Shown: in pieces, positions 33,113 to 41,827 of the stretch
Layout of the letters: the number at the start of each line of letters is the position of its first letter
Numbering within the stretch: the stretch's first letter is position 1
Assembly (NCBI RefSeq): GCF_016900095.1
Contig: NZ_JACJJP010000025.1
Span: 1 to 52,936, forward strand
Reading direction: 5' to 3'
Origin: Gemmiger formicilis
GTDB lineage: Bacteria; Bacillota; Clostridia; Oscillospirales; Ruminococcaceae
Length of the DNA stretch: 52,936 nt
Program-made: the position numbers and the translations under genes
The notes under the pieces: model-generated
Database searches by the model: none
The model's input: the letters and a program-made list of their open reading frames with translations, nothing else
Told to the model about the DNA's origin: nothing

Positions 33113-34471
33113 ATGGGTGAATATGCAGCCATCGAAAAGGAAGCGCAGGTCTTTACCGAGCTTTGCCTGAACAACGACAAGATCGACCCCGCCCTGTTTG
33201 ACCAGTACGGCGTCAAGCGCGGTCTGCGCGACAAGGACGGCAAGGGCGTGCTGGCGGGCATCACCAACATTTCCCGCATCGACGCCTTTGAGGAGCGCGA
33301 CGGCAAAAAGACCCCCTGTGAAGGCAAACTGTGGTACCGCGGCTACAATGTGTATGACCTGATCAAAGGCCTGCGGGGCAAGCGCTACGGCTTTGAGGAA
33401 GCCGCCTACCTGCTTCTGCTGGGTGACCTGCCCACCGCGGAACAGCTCAAGACCTTCAACGAAACCCTGGTCAAGTGCCGGGACCTGCCCACCAACTTTA
33501 TCCGGGACGTGATCATGAAGGCCCCCACCAAGGACCTGATGAACAGCCTGACCCGCAGCGTGCTGACCCTGGCTTCCTACGATGATTCGGTGGGGGACAA
33601 CAGCCTGCAGACCCAGCTGGAACAGTGCCTGAAGCTGATCAGCGTCTTCCCCATGCTGGCGGTGTACGGCTACCACGCCTACAACTACTATGTGAACATG
33701 GGCAGCATGTACATCCATCGGCCCCGGCCGGAACTGTCCGCCGCCGAAAACCTGCTGCAGATGCTGCGCCCCGACCAGAGCTACACACCCCTGGAAGCCC
33801 ACGTGCTGGACATCGCCCTGCTGCTGCACATGGAGCACGGCGGCGGCAACAACTCCACCTTCACCACCCGCGTGGTCACCTCCTCCGGGTCGGATACCTA
33901 CTCGGTCATGGCGGCGGCCCTGTCCAGCCTGAAAGGCCCCAAGCACGGCGGCGCCAACATCAAGGTCATGGAAATGTGCGAGGACATCCGCAAGAACGTC
34001 CACGACGTTACCGACGACGAGGAACTCAAGGCCTATCTGGGCAAGATCGTGGACAAGGAAGCCTTTGACCGCAAGGGCCTGATCTACGGCATGGGCCACG
34101 CGGTATACTCCCTGTCCGACCCCCGTGCGGTGGTGTTCAAGGGCTTTGTGCAGCAGCTGGCCGAAGCCAAGGGCCGCAAGGAGGACTTCAACTTCTACAA
34201 CGCCATCGAGCGCCTGGCCCCCCAGGTCATTGCGGAAAAGCGTCACATTTACAAGGGCGTTTCCACCAACGTGGACTTCTACAGCGGCTTTGTGTACAAC
34301 ATGCTGGACATTCCGGTGGAACTGTACACCCCCATCTTCGCGGTGGCCCGTATCGTGGGCTGGAGCGCCCACCGTATGGAAGAGCTGGTCAACGTGGACA
34401 AGATCATCCGTCCCGCTTACCAGAGCATCATGGAGACCCGGGAGTACAAGCCCCTGGACCAGCGCGGCTGA
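33113..34471 (+). CDS. gltA: Citrate synthase
   Basis: 452 residues, GGGAGGTTATTTGAT before ATG. Family motifs: WYRGYNVYDLI, LLLGDLPT, LLLHMEHGGGNNSTFTTRVVTSS, LKGPKHGGANI and GMGHAVYSLSDPRA, with active-site His residues in HGGGNNS and GHAVY and a C-terminal Asp (VDFYSGFVY). It condenses acetyl-CoA and oxaloacetate. It is monocistronic with a perfect promoter and a strong terminator and no adjacent aconitase or isocitrate dehydrogenase gene. It probably serves 2-oxoglutarate synthesis for glutamate. A 2-methylcitrate synthase is a less likely alternative. Confidence 0.95.
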   Translation: MGEYAAIEKEAQVFTELCLNNDKIDPALFDQYGVKRGLRDKDGKGVLAGITNISRIDAFEERDGKKTPCEGKLWYRGYNVYDLIKGLRGKRYGFEEAAYLLLLGDLPTAEQLKTFNETLVKCRDLPTNFIRDVIMKAPTKDLMNSLTRSVLTLASYDDSVGDNSLQTQLEQCLKLISVFPMLAVYGYHAYNYYVNMGSMYIHRPRPELSAAENLLQMLRPDQSYTPLEAHVLDIALLLHMEHGGGNNSTFTTRVVTSSGSDTYSVMAAALSSLKGPKHGGANIKVMEMCEDIRKNVHDVTDDEELKAYLGKIVDKEAFDRKGLIYGMGHAVYSLSDPRAVVFKGFVQQLAEAKGRKEDFNFYNAIERLAPQVIAEKRHIYKGVSTNVDFYSGFVYNMLDIPVELYTPIFAVARIVGWSAHRMEELVNVDKIIRPAYQSIMETREYKPLDQRG

Positions 34472-34488
34472 TTCCCCGATTTTTCAAA

Positions 34489-34525
34489 GCGGGCCGTTCC
34501 CCTGTGGGAGCGGCCCGTTTTTTTT
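34489..34525 (+). terminator. gltA terminator
   Basis: Stem CGGGCCG / CGGCCCG with extra inner TTCCC / GGGAG pairing, followed by T8. Confidence 0.92.
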
Positions 34526-34653
34526 GCGGCCTGTATCCGATACTCTTTCTCGGTTGCGGGCCTTGCAATCGGGGAAAACTCCTGTTACTCTTATAAATAT
34601 AGAGACTGTGACCGCCTGCGGCGGTCAATCCTGTGCGAAGGAGGACACCCCCC

Positions 34654-36588
34654 ATGAACCAGAACCGGAAGGATCTGCCGGTCTATACCGGCAACGACCT
34701 GGGCGCGGTCTATGCAAGGCGGTCCACCACCTTCACACTGTGGGCGCCCACGGCGGCATCGGTCACCCTGCGCCGGTACACCACCGGCACCGACACCGAA
34801 CCCGGCGCCCGGGAACTGGACCCGGTGCCCCTGCGCCGGGCGGAACAGGGAACCTGGCGCGCCACGGTGGGCGGAGACCTGGCCGGGCAGTATTATGTGT
34901 ATGACCTGACCTTTGCCGATGGCTGCACCGCCACGGCGGTGGACCCCTATGCCCGGGCCTGCGGCTGCAACGGGCAGCGGGGGATGGTGCTGGATTCCGC
35001 GGCGGCCGAGCCGGAAAACTGGGCCGCCGACCGCCGCCCCGCCCGGGCCAACGATCCCGCCGCCCGCAGCGTGTGGGAGGTGCATGTGGCGGACTTTTCC
35101 GCCGACGAGCACAGCGGCATCCGCCCCGAATGGCGGGGCAAGTTCCTGGCCTTTACCCAGGAGGATTCCACCCTGGACTGTGAGGGGGAGCATCCCACCT
35201 GCCTGAACTATCTGCGGCAGCTGGGGGTCAGCCACGTGCAGCTGCAGCCCATCTTTGACTTTGCCACGGTGGACGAGAGCACCGGCGGCTACAACTGGGG
35301 GTATGATCCCCTGAACTACAACCTGCCCGAAGGCTCCTATGCCACCGACCCTTACCACGGGGAAGTGCGGGTGCGGGAATGCAGGGCCATGGTGGCGGCG
35401 CTGCACAAGGCCGGGCTGGGGGTCATCATGGATGTGGTGTACAACCACACCTACTACGCCGACAACTGGATGGAGCGCATCGTGCCGGGGTACTGGCTGC
35501 GCCGCCATCCCGACGGACGGCTGACCAACGGGTCGGGCTGCGGCTGCGACCTGGCCAGCGAGCACCCCATGGTGCGCAAGTATCTGGTGGATTCGGTGAT
35601 CTACTGGGCCACCGCCTACCACATCGACGGGTTCCGGTTTGACCTGATGGCCCTGCACGACGTGGACACCATGAACGCCATCCGCGCCGCCCTGGACGCC
35701 CTGCCCGGGGGCAAGAACATCCTGATGTACGGCGAGCCCTGGCAGGGCGGGGCCACCTGCATGGAGGCGGGGGCCATTCCCGCCGACAAGAACGCCCTGC
35801 CCCAGCTGGACGGGCGCATCGGCATCTTCTGCGACAACACCCGGGACACCATCAAGGGCGGGGTGTTTGACGCCCGGGCCCCCGGCTACGTCAACGGCGC
35901 GCCCGGTGCCGGGTACACCCTGCTCCACGCGGTGGGGGCCTACCGGGACGGAACCGAGGGCATGCAGCCCCGGAATTCGGGGCAGATCGTGCAGTACGTC
36001 TCTGCCCATGACAACTTTACCCTGTGGGATAAGCTCAAGGCGGTGGCGGGGCGCCGCACCTACGACATCTTCGACGGCGACCTGCTGGCCCAGAACCGCA
36101 TGTGCGCCGCCATCTGCCTGACCTGCCAGGGGCTGCCCTTCTGGCAGGCGGGGGAGGAGTTCGCCCGCACCAAGCACGGGGACCCCAACACCTACAAGGG
36201 GCCTTTGGCCGAAAACGCCCTGGACTGGACCCGGGCCGCCCGCATGGGAGAACTGGTGGAATTCTACCAGGGGCTGCTGGCCATCCGCCGGACCTGGCCG
36301 GAACTCACCGGCCTGACCGACCCCGCCCAGCCCGCGCCCCTGCTGCTGGCGGTGCCCGGCTGGCTCATCGGCTTTGTGCCCGAGCGGTCGGACGACGCCC
36401 CCAACCGGCTGGTGGTCTACTACAACCCCGAACGCACCGCCCAGTGGATGAATCTGCCCGGCGGCGGATGGCGCACTTTGTGCGACGGACGCCATGCCCA
36501 GGCCACGCCTTTTGGCCCGGTGCGCACCGGTCAGATGGAGCTGCCTGCCACCAGCGTGGTGATTCTGGCCGCGGTAAAAACGGAATAA
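34654..36588 (+). CDS. Type I pullulanase / glycogen debranching enzyme (GH13)
   Basis: 644 residues from ATG at 34654 (CGAAGGAGGACACCCCCC upstream). An N-terminal CBM48-like module (STTFTLWAPTAASVTLRRY, about 27-120) precedes the GH13 barrel. YNWGYDPLNYNLPEGSY is the signature of type I pullulanases. Catalytic regions: DVVYNHTY, DGFRFDLMALHD (nucleophile Asp), GEPW (acid Glu) and SAHDNFTLWDK. It cuts alpha-1,6 branches in glycogen, pullulan or limit dextrins. There is no signal peptide, so it acts on internal glycogen or imported dextrins. Single-gene unit between terminators. Confidence 0.93.
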   Translation: MNQNRKDLPVYTGNDLGAVYARRSTTFTLWAPTAASVTLRRYTTGTDTEPGARELDPVPLRRAEQGTWRATVGGDLAGQYYVYDLTFADGCTATAVDPYARACGCNGQRGMVLDSAAAEPENWAADRRPARANDPAARSVWEVHVADFSADEHSGIRPEWRGKFLAFTQEDSTLDCEGEHPTCLNYLRQLGVSHVQLQPIFDFATVDESTGGYNWGYDPLNYNLPEGSYATDPYHGEVRVRECRAMVAALHKAGLGVIMDVVYNHTYYADNWMERIVPGYWLRRHPDGRLTNGSGCGCDLASEHPMVRKYLVDSVIYWATAYHIDGFRFDLMALHDVDTMNAIRAALDALPGGKNILMYGEPWQGGATCMEAGAIPADKNALPQLDGRIGIFCDNTRDTIKGGVFDARAPGYVNGAPGAGYTLLHAVGAYRDGTEGMQPRNSGQIVQYVSAHDNFTLWDKLKAVAGRRTYDIFDGDLLAQNRMCAAICLTCQGLPFWQAGEEFARTKHGDPNTYKGPLAENALDWTRAARMGELVEFYQGLLAIRRTWPELTGLTDPAQPAPLLLAVPGWLIGFVPERSDDAPNRLVVYYNPERTAQWMNLPGGGWRTLCDGRHAQATPFGPVRTGQMELPATSVVILAAVKTE

Positions 36589-36592
36589 CGAC

Positions 36593-36626
36593 GAAAGTCC
36601 GGCTACTGCGCCGGGCTTTCTTTTTT
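36593..36626 (+). terminator. Pullulanase gene terminator
   Basis: Stem GAAAGTCCGG / CCGGGCTTTC with an 8-base loop and T6, five bases after the stop codon. Confidence 0.9.
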
Positions 36627-36718
36627 GAAGAGTTTTGAATAGTTGTTTAATTTTTCGTAACAGGAAACGCCAAAATCCACATTTTTTTGTTCAGTTTCAC
36701 GCTATGCACAAAAAGGGG

Positions 36719-36746
36719 TTGCAATCTTTGGGCAGAGTGCTATAAT
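36719..36746 (+). promoter_or_regulatory. Promoter of the V-type ATP synthase operon
   Basis: TTGCAA (36719-36724), 16-base spacer, TATAAT (36741-36746). The predicted start, about 36752, coincides with the first base of the leader RNA stem. Confidence 0.8.
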
Positions 36747-36751
36747 TGAGC

Positions 36752-36857
36752 GCGGAAAGAACCGAGGCGTCCGCAGTGCGCTGAAATGTTCACCGTGCGG
36801 CAATGGGGCGCTGGCTTTACACCGTCAGGTGTGGGCCCGCCCCGTTTCCGCTTTTTT
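36752..36857 (+). ncRNA. Candidate three-way-junction leader RNA ending in a terminator, upstream of the ATP synthase operon
   Basis: P1 pairs GCGGAAA (36752-36758) with TTTCCGC (36845-36851) and is followed by T6 (36852-36857), so P1 is also a terminator stem. P2 pairs CCGCA (36771-36775) with TGCGG (36796-36800), with inner GTG/CAC and loop CGCTGAAATGTT. P3 pairs GGGGCG (36805-36810) with CGCCCC (36838-36843), with inner GGC/GCC and an ACACC-GTCA-GGTGT tip. Unpaired AACCGAGGCGT and CAAT join the stems. The form is that of a transcription-terminating riboswitch. In view of the operon, a Na+ or similar ion sensor (for example the Na+-I/DUF1646 class) is a candidate. From 36858 to 37011 I see only the ribosome site. 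Confidence 0.7.
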
Positions 36858-37011
36858 AGAGGGATTTGTGATAAAAGAACCCGCGGCAGACCGCGTACCG
36901 GGAGCATGGACGCTTCCGGACGCTGTTTGCCGCGACGTTTCCCCCGGCAAAACCGGATGCGGCCGGTGCCGGGGCCGACAGACCGCACAGGCGTCTTTTC
37001 GAGGTGTTACT

Positions 37012-37353
37012 ATGAAAGATTTGAACGAATTGATGCAGGCGATCCTGGATATGGACGCCGCCCAGCGCAAGGCGGCCGATGAGGCACAGAGCGAGCGCGC
37101 CGCCCGGCTGGCCGGGCTGGATGAAGAGCGCCGCCGCATTGCCGCGAAGGCTGCCGAAGAGAGCAAGGCCCGCGCCGATGCTGCCGCCAAGCAGGCGTCC
37201 GAAGCCAACACCGCCGCCCTGGAAGAACTGGCCGAAAACCGCGCCGCTGCCGAACGAAATCTGCAGCAGCGGGCCGAAGCCTGCACCGACCAGTGGGTGG
37301 ACGAACTGTGCCGCCGGGCTCTGGCCGGCACGGGTGCCGGGGGTGAGGCTTAA
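37012..37353 (+). CDS. V-type ATP synthase peripheral-stalk subunit (H/G type)
   Basis: 113 residues from ATG at 37012 (GAGGTGTTACT upstream; the open frame upstream is in the leader). Nearly all heptad-pattern coiled coil, rich in Ala, Glu and Arg (RKAADEAQSERAARLAGLDEERRRIAAKA), as in AhaH/NtpF stalk subunits that pair with subunit E. It is the first gene of the operon and its stop shares one base with the start of subunit C (TAATG). Identity is inferred from position and composition, since such coiled coils have little conserved sequence. Confidence 0.8.
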   Translation: MKDLNELMQAILDMDAAQRKAADEAQSERAARLAGLDEERRRIAAKAAEESKARADAAAKQASEANTAALEELAENRAAAERNLQQRAEACTDQWVDELCRRALAGTGAGGEA

Positions 37354-38450
37354 TGCTGCCGCTTCCGCTGCCCATGAAAACCCGGGCCAGCAACGCTGCG
37401 CTGGCCAAAGCCCGGGCCATGTACGGACGCCGCCTGACCACGGCGGACTACAAGCGCCTGGCCGCCTGCCGCACCATGCCGGCCCTGGCGGCCGAGCTCA
37501 AGGCGCTGCCCATGTATGAGGAAGCCCTCAAGAGCGTCAACGCCCCCACCGCCCGCCGCGCCCAGCTGGAAGCCATGCTGCGCCAGGCCATCTTTGACCG
37601 GTGCGACAGTCTGTGCCGGTACGAGCTGTCCAGCGGGCATCTGGTGTACGGGTACTTCACCACCAGCTGCGAGGTGGACGAAATCTTGTCCTGCCTGCGC
37701 TGTCTGGACGCCGGACGCCCCGGCGACTACCTGTACAAACTGCCGGACTTCCTGCAGCAGCGCTGCACGGTGGACCTGTACGCCCTGGCCCGGGTGACCG
37801 ACGCCAAGAGCCTGCTGGCCGCATTGGCCGGCACCCCCTACCAGAAGATGCTGGCCCCCCTGGCCGAACTGCCTGAAGGGTCCAAGCTGCTGGTGTACGC
37901 CGAACCGTACCTGGAAAACTGGCGTCACAAGGCGCTGGTTTCCCTGGCGCCGGAGGGCACGGGGCCTTCCGCCCCCGGTGCTGAGCCCGGCGTGCGGGAC
38001 TTTATTGCGCTGGAGTGTGACGCAGCCGCCATCTCCAACGCGGCACGCCTGATTCGCATGAACGCGTCGGTGGCGGCGGTGGACGCCGCTGCCCGGCGGG
38101 ACTGCACCAACCTCAGCGAGGCGGAGTGGAACGCCATGCTGGGCGCCAAGGACATCGAAGCCTTCCGCGCCGCGCTGGACAAAAACCGCTACGGCCGCGC
38201 TTTGCGGCGGTACAACTACCGCATCCTGAAGGAAGGGCTGCAGATGTACCGCTACGACTGGTGCGAAAAATGGCTGCGCTTTTCCACCGACCCCAGCCTG
38301 GTCATGTTGTGTTATATCTACCTGGCCCGGTGCGAGGTTCAGAACCTTGATCATATTATCGAGGGCGTTCATTACCACATGCCTGCCGACGAGCTGCTGT
38401 CCATGGTGGTCGGCTGCCGGGCAGAAACTGAAAAAGGGAGGGTGAGTTGA
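37353..38450 (+). CDS. ntpC: V-type ATP synthase subunit C
   Basis: 365 residues. All-helical AC39/subunit-d family: N-terminal KARAMYGRRLTTADYKRLAACRTMPALAAELK, a repeated three-lobed pattern, and the C-terminal FSTDPSLVMLCYIYLARCEVQNLDHIIEGVHYHMPADEL that is typical of the family. It links the central stalk to the membrane ring. ATG at 37353 overlaps the preceding stop; a second ATG at 37374 is possible. The family normally ends near residue 330-360. Confidence 0.92.
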   Translation: MLPLPLPMKTRASNAALAKARAMYGRRLTTADYKRLAACRTMPALAAELKALPMYEEALKSVNAPTARRAQLEAMLRQAIFDRCDSLCRYELSSGHLVYGYFTTSCEVDEILSCLRCLDAGRPGDYLYKLPDFLQQRCTVDLYALARVTDAKSLLAALAGTPYQKMLAPLAELPEGSKLLVYAEPYLENWRHKALVSLAPEGTGPSAPGAEPGVRDFIALECDAAAISNAARLIRMNASVAAVDAAARRDCTNLSEAEWNAMLGAKDIEAFRAALDKNRYGRALRRYNYRILKEGLQMYRYDWCEKWLRFSTDPSLVMLCYIYLARCEVQNLDHIIEGVHYHMPADELLSMVVGCRAETEKGRVS

Positions 38451-38451
38451 T

Positions 38452-40392
38452 TTGGTCGAACGCATGAAGCTGGTCCATGTGCAGGGCACCCTGCCGCACC
38501 TGGACGAATTCTTGGGCGCCTGCTGTCTGGACGGACGGTTCGGACTGGAGCCTGCCGCCGACTACATGTCCGCCTCGCTGGGCTATGCCCCGCTGAATGA
38601 GGAGGACCCCTACACGCCGCTGGTGCAGCGTGTACAGACTCTGGCAAAGGAGGTTGGCCAGGATCTGCCGGACAACGCGCCGGAAAAGACCCCCGCGGAC
38701 CCCGAAACCAAGGAGTTCCTGGACAGCCTGACCCAGCGCATCGACGCGCTGCGCAACCAGAAGTCCAGCCTGCTGGAACAGCAGAAACTCTGCCAGGAGG
38801 GCATCGAACAGTACAGCCACTTCCTGAGCCTGAAAGCCAACATTGACGACATCGGCAACTGCAAGCACGTGAAGGTGCGGTTCGGCTTTTTGCCCAAGTC
38901 CGGCTACAACAAGCTGATGAGCAGCTACGCCGACGATCCGTACATCCTCTTCGTGCCCTGCAGCCAGACCAATGACGGCTACTGGGGCGTCTACTTCACC
39001 CCCCGCAGCAAGGCCCAGGAAACCGATGGTATCTTCTCCATGCTGTTCTTCGAACCCCTGCGGGTGCCCGGCGCCGCCGGCAGCCCTGAGGAGATCGTGG
39101 AGCACTTCCGGGAAAACCTGGAAGTGGTGCAGCAGAGCATCGACAGCCTCGATACCCGCCTGAAGGAAGTCTGGCAGGAAAACCTGGACAAGGTGCTGGC
39201 CATCTACAACGGCGCCCGGTACAACGCGGCGGTGTTCAGCCTGCGTCAGTACGCAGCCGTCAAGGGGGCGCACTTCTTCTGCGTGGGCTGGGTCCCCGCT
39301 TCCCAGATCGCCGAAATCACCGAGCTGGCCAAGGCCATCCCCAGCATCCGCGTCACCGTGGACGACCCCGACAAGGTGGGCCGTCATACACCGCCCACCA
39401 AGCTGCGCAATGCCTGGTTTTTCCGCCCTTTTGAGTTCTTTGTCGAGATGTACGGACTGCCCAACTATGACGAAACCGATGTGACCGCGTTCGTCGCCGT
39501 GACCTTCACCGTACTTTTCGGCATCATGTTCGGGGACGTAGGGCAGGGGCTGGTGCTCACCGCATTCAGCCTGTTTATGTGGAAGGTCAAAAAGAATCCG
39601 CTGTTTCACCTGATGATCCCCTGCGGCATCGCCAGCACCCTGGCCGGTTTCGTCTACGGCTCGGTCTTCGGGTTTGAGGAAGTCCTCAACCCGCTGTACC
39701 TGGCCATCGGCCTGCCCGGCAAGCCGGTGTCGGTCATGGAATCCATCACCGGCATCCTGCTGTGCGCCGTCTACATCGGCGTGGTCCTGGTGCTGGCCGC
39801 CATGGGCATGAACATCTACACCCAGGCCAAGCAGGGCCACACCGGGGATGTGCTCTTCGGCACCAACGGCGTGGTGGGTGTCATCACCTACGTGGCCGGC
39901 GTGGATCTGATCAGCGCCTTCATGGGTGCCACCGTCTTCATGCCGGTGTGGCTGGCCGCCATCCTGCTGGTGCTGGGCCTGGTGGCCCTGCTCTTTGCGG
40001 GGGTTCTGGCCCCCCTGGTCAACGGTGACCCCGACTGGAAACCCGCCGACGGCTGGAGCGGCTATCTGATGCAGAACTTCTTCGAACTGCTGGAAAGTGT
40101 GCTCAGCTACCTGTCCAACACCATCTCCTTCCTGCGTGTGGGCGCCTTTGTCATCGTCCACGCCAGCATGATGATGGTTGTCTTCACTCTGGCCGGCACC
40201 CCCGCCAACCCGGTGGTGGTCGTGCTGGGCAACCTGGTGGTCATCGCGCTGGAAGCGCTGCTGTCCGCCATCCAGGGCATCCGTCTGGAATTCTACGAGA
40301 TGTTCAGCCGCTTCTATCAGGGCGGCGGACACAAGTTCCGCGCCCTGGACCTGAACGACGCGTCCACCGTCGTTCCCACCGATGCTTCCTGA
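38452..40392 (+). CDS. ntpI: V-type ATP synthase subunit I (membrane a subunit)
   Basis: 646 residues with a TTG start (GGGAGGGTGAGT ten bases upstream); ATG at 38464 is the alternative but is too far from that site. The N-terminal half (about 1-330) is cytoplasmic with coiled coils (TQRIDALRNQKSSLLEQQK) and two alpha/beta lobes. The C-terminal half has seven to eight membrane helices, beginning FVAVTFTVLFGIMFGDVGQGL. The essential Arg for ion release lies in SYLSNTISFLRVGAF (about residue 562). It forms the two ion half-channels beside the K ring. Confidence 0.94.
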   Translation: MVERMKLVHVQGTLPHLDEFLGACCLDGRFGLEPAADYMSASLGYAPLNEEDPYTPLVQRVQTLAKEVGQDLPDNAPEKTPADPETKEFLDSLTQRIDALRNQKSSLLEQQKLCQEGIEQYSHFLSLKANIDDIGNCKHVKVRFGFLPKSGYNKLMSSYADDPYILFVPCSQTNDGYWGVYFTPRSKAQETDGIFSMLFFEPLRVPGAAGSPEEIVEHFRENLEVVQQSIDSLDTRLKEVWQENLDKVLAIYNGARYNAAVFSLRQYAAVKGAHFFCVGWVPASQIAEITELAKAIPSIRVTVDDPDKVGRHTPPTKLRNAWFFRPFEFFVEMYGLPNYDETDVTAFVAVTFTVLFGIMFGDVGQGLVLTAFSLFMWKVKKNPLFHLMIPCGIASTLAGFVYGSVFGFEEVLNPLYLAIGLPGKPVSVMESITGILLCAVYIGVVLVLAAMGMNIYTQAKQGHTGDVLFGTNGVVGVITYVAGVDLISAFMGATVFMPVWLAAILLVLGLVALLFAGVLAPLVNGDPDWKPADGWSGYLMQNFFELLESVLSYLSNTISFLRVGAFVIVHASMMMVVFTLAGTPANPVVVVLGNLVVIALEALLSAIQGIRLEFYEMFSRFYQGGGHKFRALDLNDASTVVPTDAS

Positions 40393-40460
40393 CAGTGCCC
40401 GCCAACCGGTGAGCCCCGTCTTTTGGATACTAAACCGACCAATCACAGGAGGGTATTATC

Positions 40461-40835
40461 ATGAAAACCAACGCTCGTAAACTGATCGCTTCTCTGTTTA
40501 TCGTCTTTACCCTGGTCTGCTTCGGCTGCTTCGCCGCCAGCGCGGAAGGCACCGACACCGCCAGCACCACCCAGACCACCGCTTCCGAGGAAGTCAGCCC
40601 CGAAAATGAACACAACACCAGCCTGAGCATCGGCCTGGTGGCCGCTGCCCTGGCCACCGGCCTGGCCGGCATCGGCGGCGGCATTGCCGTGGCCGCCGGC
40701 GCCCCGGCTGCCATCGCTGCCAACAGCGAAAACCCCAAGACCTTCGGCAAGAGCCTGATCTTCGTCGCCCTGGGCGAATCCATCGCCCTGTACGGCCTGG
40801 TCATCTCCATCATGATCCTGAGCAAGCTGGTGTAA
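40461..40835 (+). CDS. ntpK: V-type ATP synthase subunit K (ion-binding c ring)
   Basis: 124 residues with CAGGAGGGTATTATC upstream. An N-terminal signal-like segment (about 7-28) and an acidic linker precede one hairpin of two helices: SIGLVAAALATGLAGIGGGIAVAAG and FVALGESIALYGLVISIMIL. The ion carboxylate is Glu106, followed by Ser107 and Tyr111 (ESxxxY), a pattern seen in Na+-binding rings. The helix-1 Gln of typical Na+ rings is not obvious; Gly-rich residues stand there, so the coupling ion is undecided. The length is a single-hairpin, F-type-like form and not the duplicated NtpK of Enterococcus. Confidence 0.94.
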   Translation: MKTNARKLIASLFIVFTLVCFGCFAASAEGTDTASTTQTTASEEVSPENEHNTSLSIGLVAAALATGLAGIGGGIAVAAGAPAAIAANSENPKTFGKSLIFVALGESIALYGLVISIMILSKLV

Positions 40836-40838
40836 ATT

Positions 40839-41144
40839 ATGCGCTTTTATCTGATCAGCGATAACTCCGATGCCATGAACGGCCTGCGCCTGGCCGGTAT
40901 CGAGGGAACCGTCGCCCGCAGCGAGGACGACGTTCGCGCCGCGTTGCGCGCCATCGCCCGGGAAAAGGATATCGGCATGATTCTTGTCACCGAGAAAATT
41001 TCCGAAATGTACGGCGAGGCTCTGGGCCCCGTCCTGGGCAACGCCGGCGGTCCGCTGCTGGTCACGGTGCCTTCCACCGGCGGTTCCGCCGGCAAGGACC
41101 GCATCACCCGCTACATCCGCGAAGCCATCGGCATCAAGGTCTGA
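40839..41144 (+). CDS. ntpF: V-type ATP synthase subunit F
   Basis: 101 residues; MRFYLISDNSDAMNGLRLAGIEGTV and the IGMILVTEKISEMYG core match the small Rossmann-like F (NtpG) subunit. The C-terminal helix includes GKDRITRYIREAIGI. It binds the central stalk subunit D and can modulate ATP hydrolysis. It starts three bases after the K stop with no clear ribosome site, so it relies on translational coupling. Enterococcus calls this subunit NtpG. Confidence 0.92.
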   Translation: MRFYLISDNSDAMNGLRLAGIEGTVARSEDDVRAALRAIAREKDIGMILVTEKISEMYGEALGPVLGNAGGPLLVTVPSTGGSAGKDRITRYIREAIGIKV

Positions 41145-41218
41145 GCCACGGCTTTGCCCGGCCCGGCGGTACCGGGAATCGTTCAACCACACAAATTCGT
41201 TTTTTGGGGGTGTACCAT

Positions 41219-41803
41219 ATGCTGGAATTGAACGTCCGCGCCGAACAGTTCCTCGCGTCCATCCGGGCCGAGGGCGAACGCCAGTGCGCCGAAATCCGCG
41301 AAAAGACCGACGCCGAAGTTGAGGCCGCGCTCAGCGAAGCCCAAAAGACGGAGGCTGCCCGTGCGGAATCCACCGTCGCCTTTGAGACGGCCCGCGCCAA
41401 GACCCAGGCCAACCGCGCCCTGAGCGCCGCCCGCACCGAAGCCCGGGGCGTTTTGGCCAAGCGCCGCGCCCAGCTGGCCGACGATGTGTTTGCCAAGGCA
41501 CAGCAGAAACTGGCCGATTTTACCCGCACCGACGAGTACGGTCCCTGGCTGCGCGCCAGTGCCGCCGCCCTGGCCAAGCGCCTGGGCGAAGGCACCGTGC
41601 TGTATGCCCGGGCCGCCGACCTGCCGCTGCTCACCGATCTGCCCGCCGGCTGCACCGTGCAGGCAGACGCCGCCAACACGCTGGGCGGCCTGCGCGCCGA
41701 AAACCCGGCTGCCGCTCTGGCCGCCGACGACACCCTGGCCGCCCGTCTGGCGGCCCAGCGCCCCTGGTTCCTGGAGAACGCGGGTCTGGAGATCGCGCTG
41801 TAA
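41219..41803 (+). CDS. ntpE: V-type ATP synthase subunit E
   Basis: 194 residues from ATG at 41219 (GGGGGTGTACCAT upstream). The N-terminal ~100 residues form a long coiled coil (FLASIRAEGERQCAEIREKTDAEVEAAL), and the C-terminal domain holds the alpha/beta head that contacts the catalytic hexamer (ADLPLLTDLPAGCTVQADAANTLGGLRAEN). With the H/G-type subunit it forms the peripheral stalk. The 75-base gap after subunit F contains no clear structure. Confidence 0.9.
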   Translation: MLELNVRAEQFLASIRAEGERQCAEIREKTDAEVEAALSEAQKTEAARAESTVAFETARAKTQANRALSAARTEARGVLAKRRAQLADDVFAKAQQKLADFTRTDEYGPWLRASAAALAKRLGEGTVLYARAADLPLLTDLPAGCTVQADAANTLGGLRAENPAAALAADDTLAARLAAQRPWFLENAGLEIAL

Positions 41804-41827
41804 GGCTACAAAGAGGGAAGGATCACC

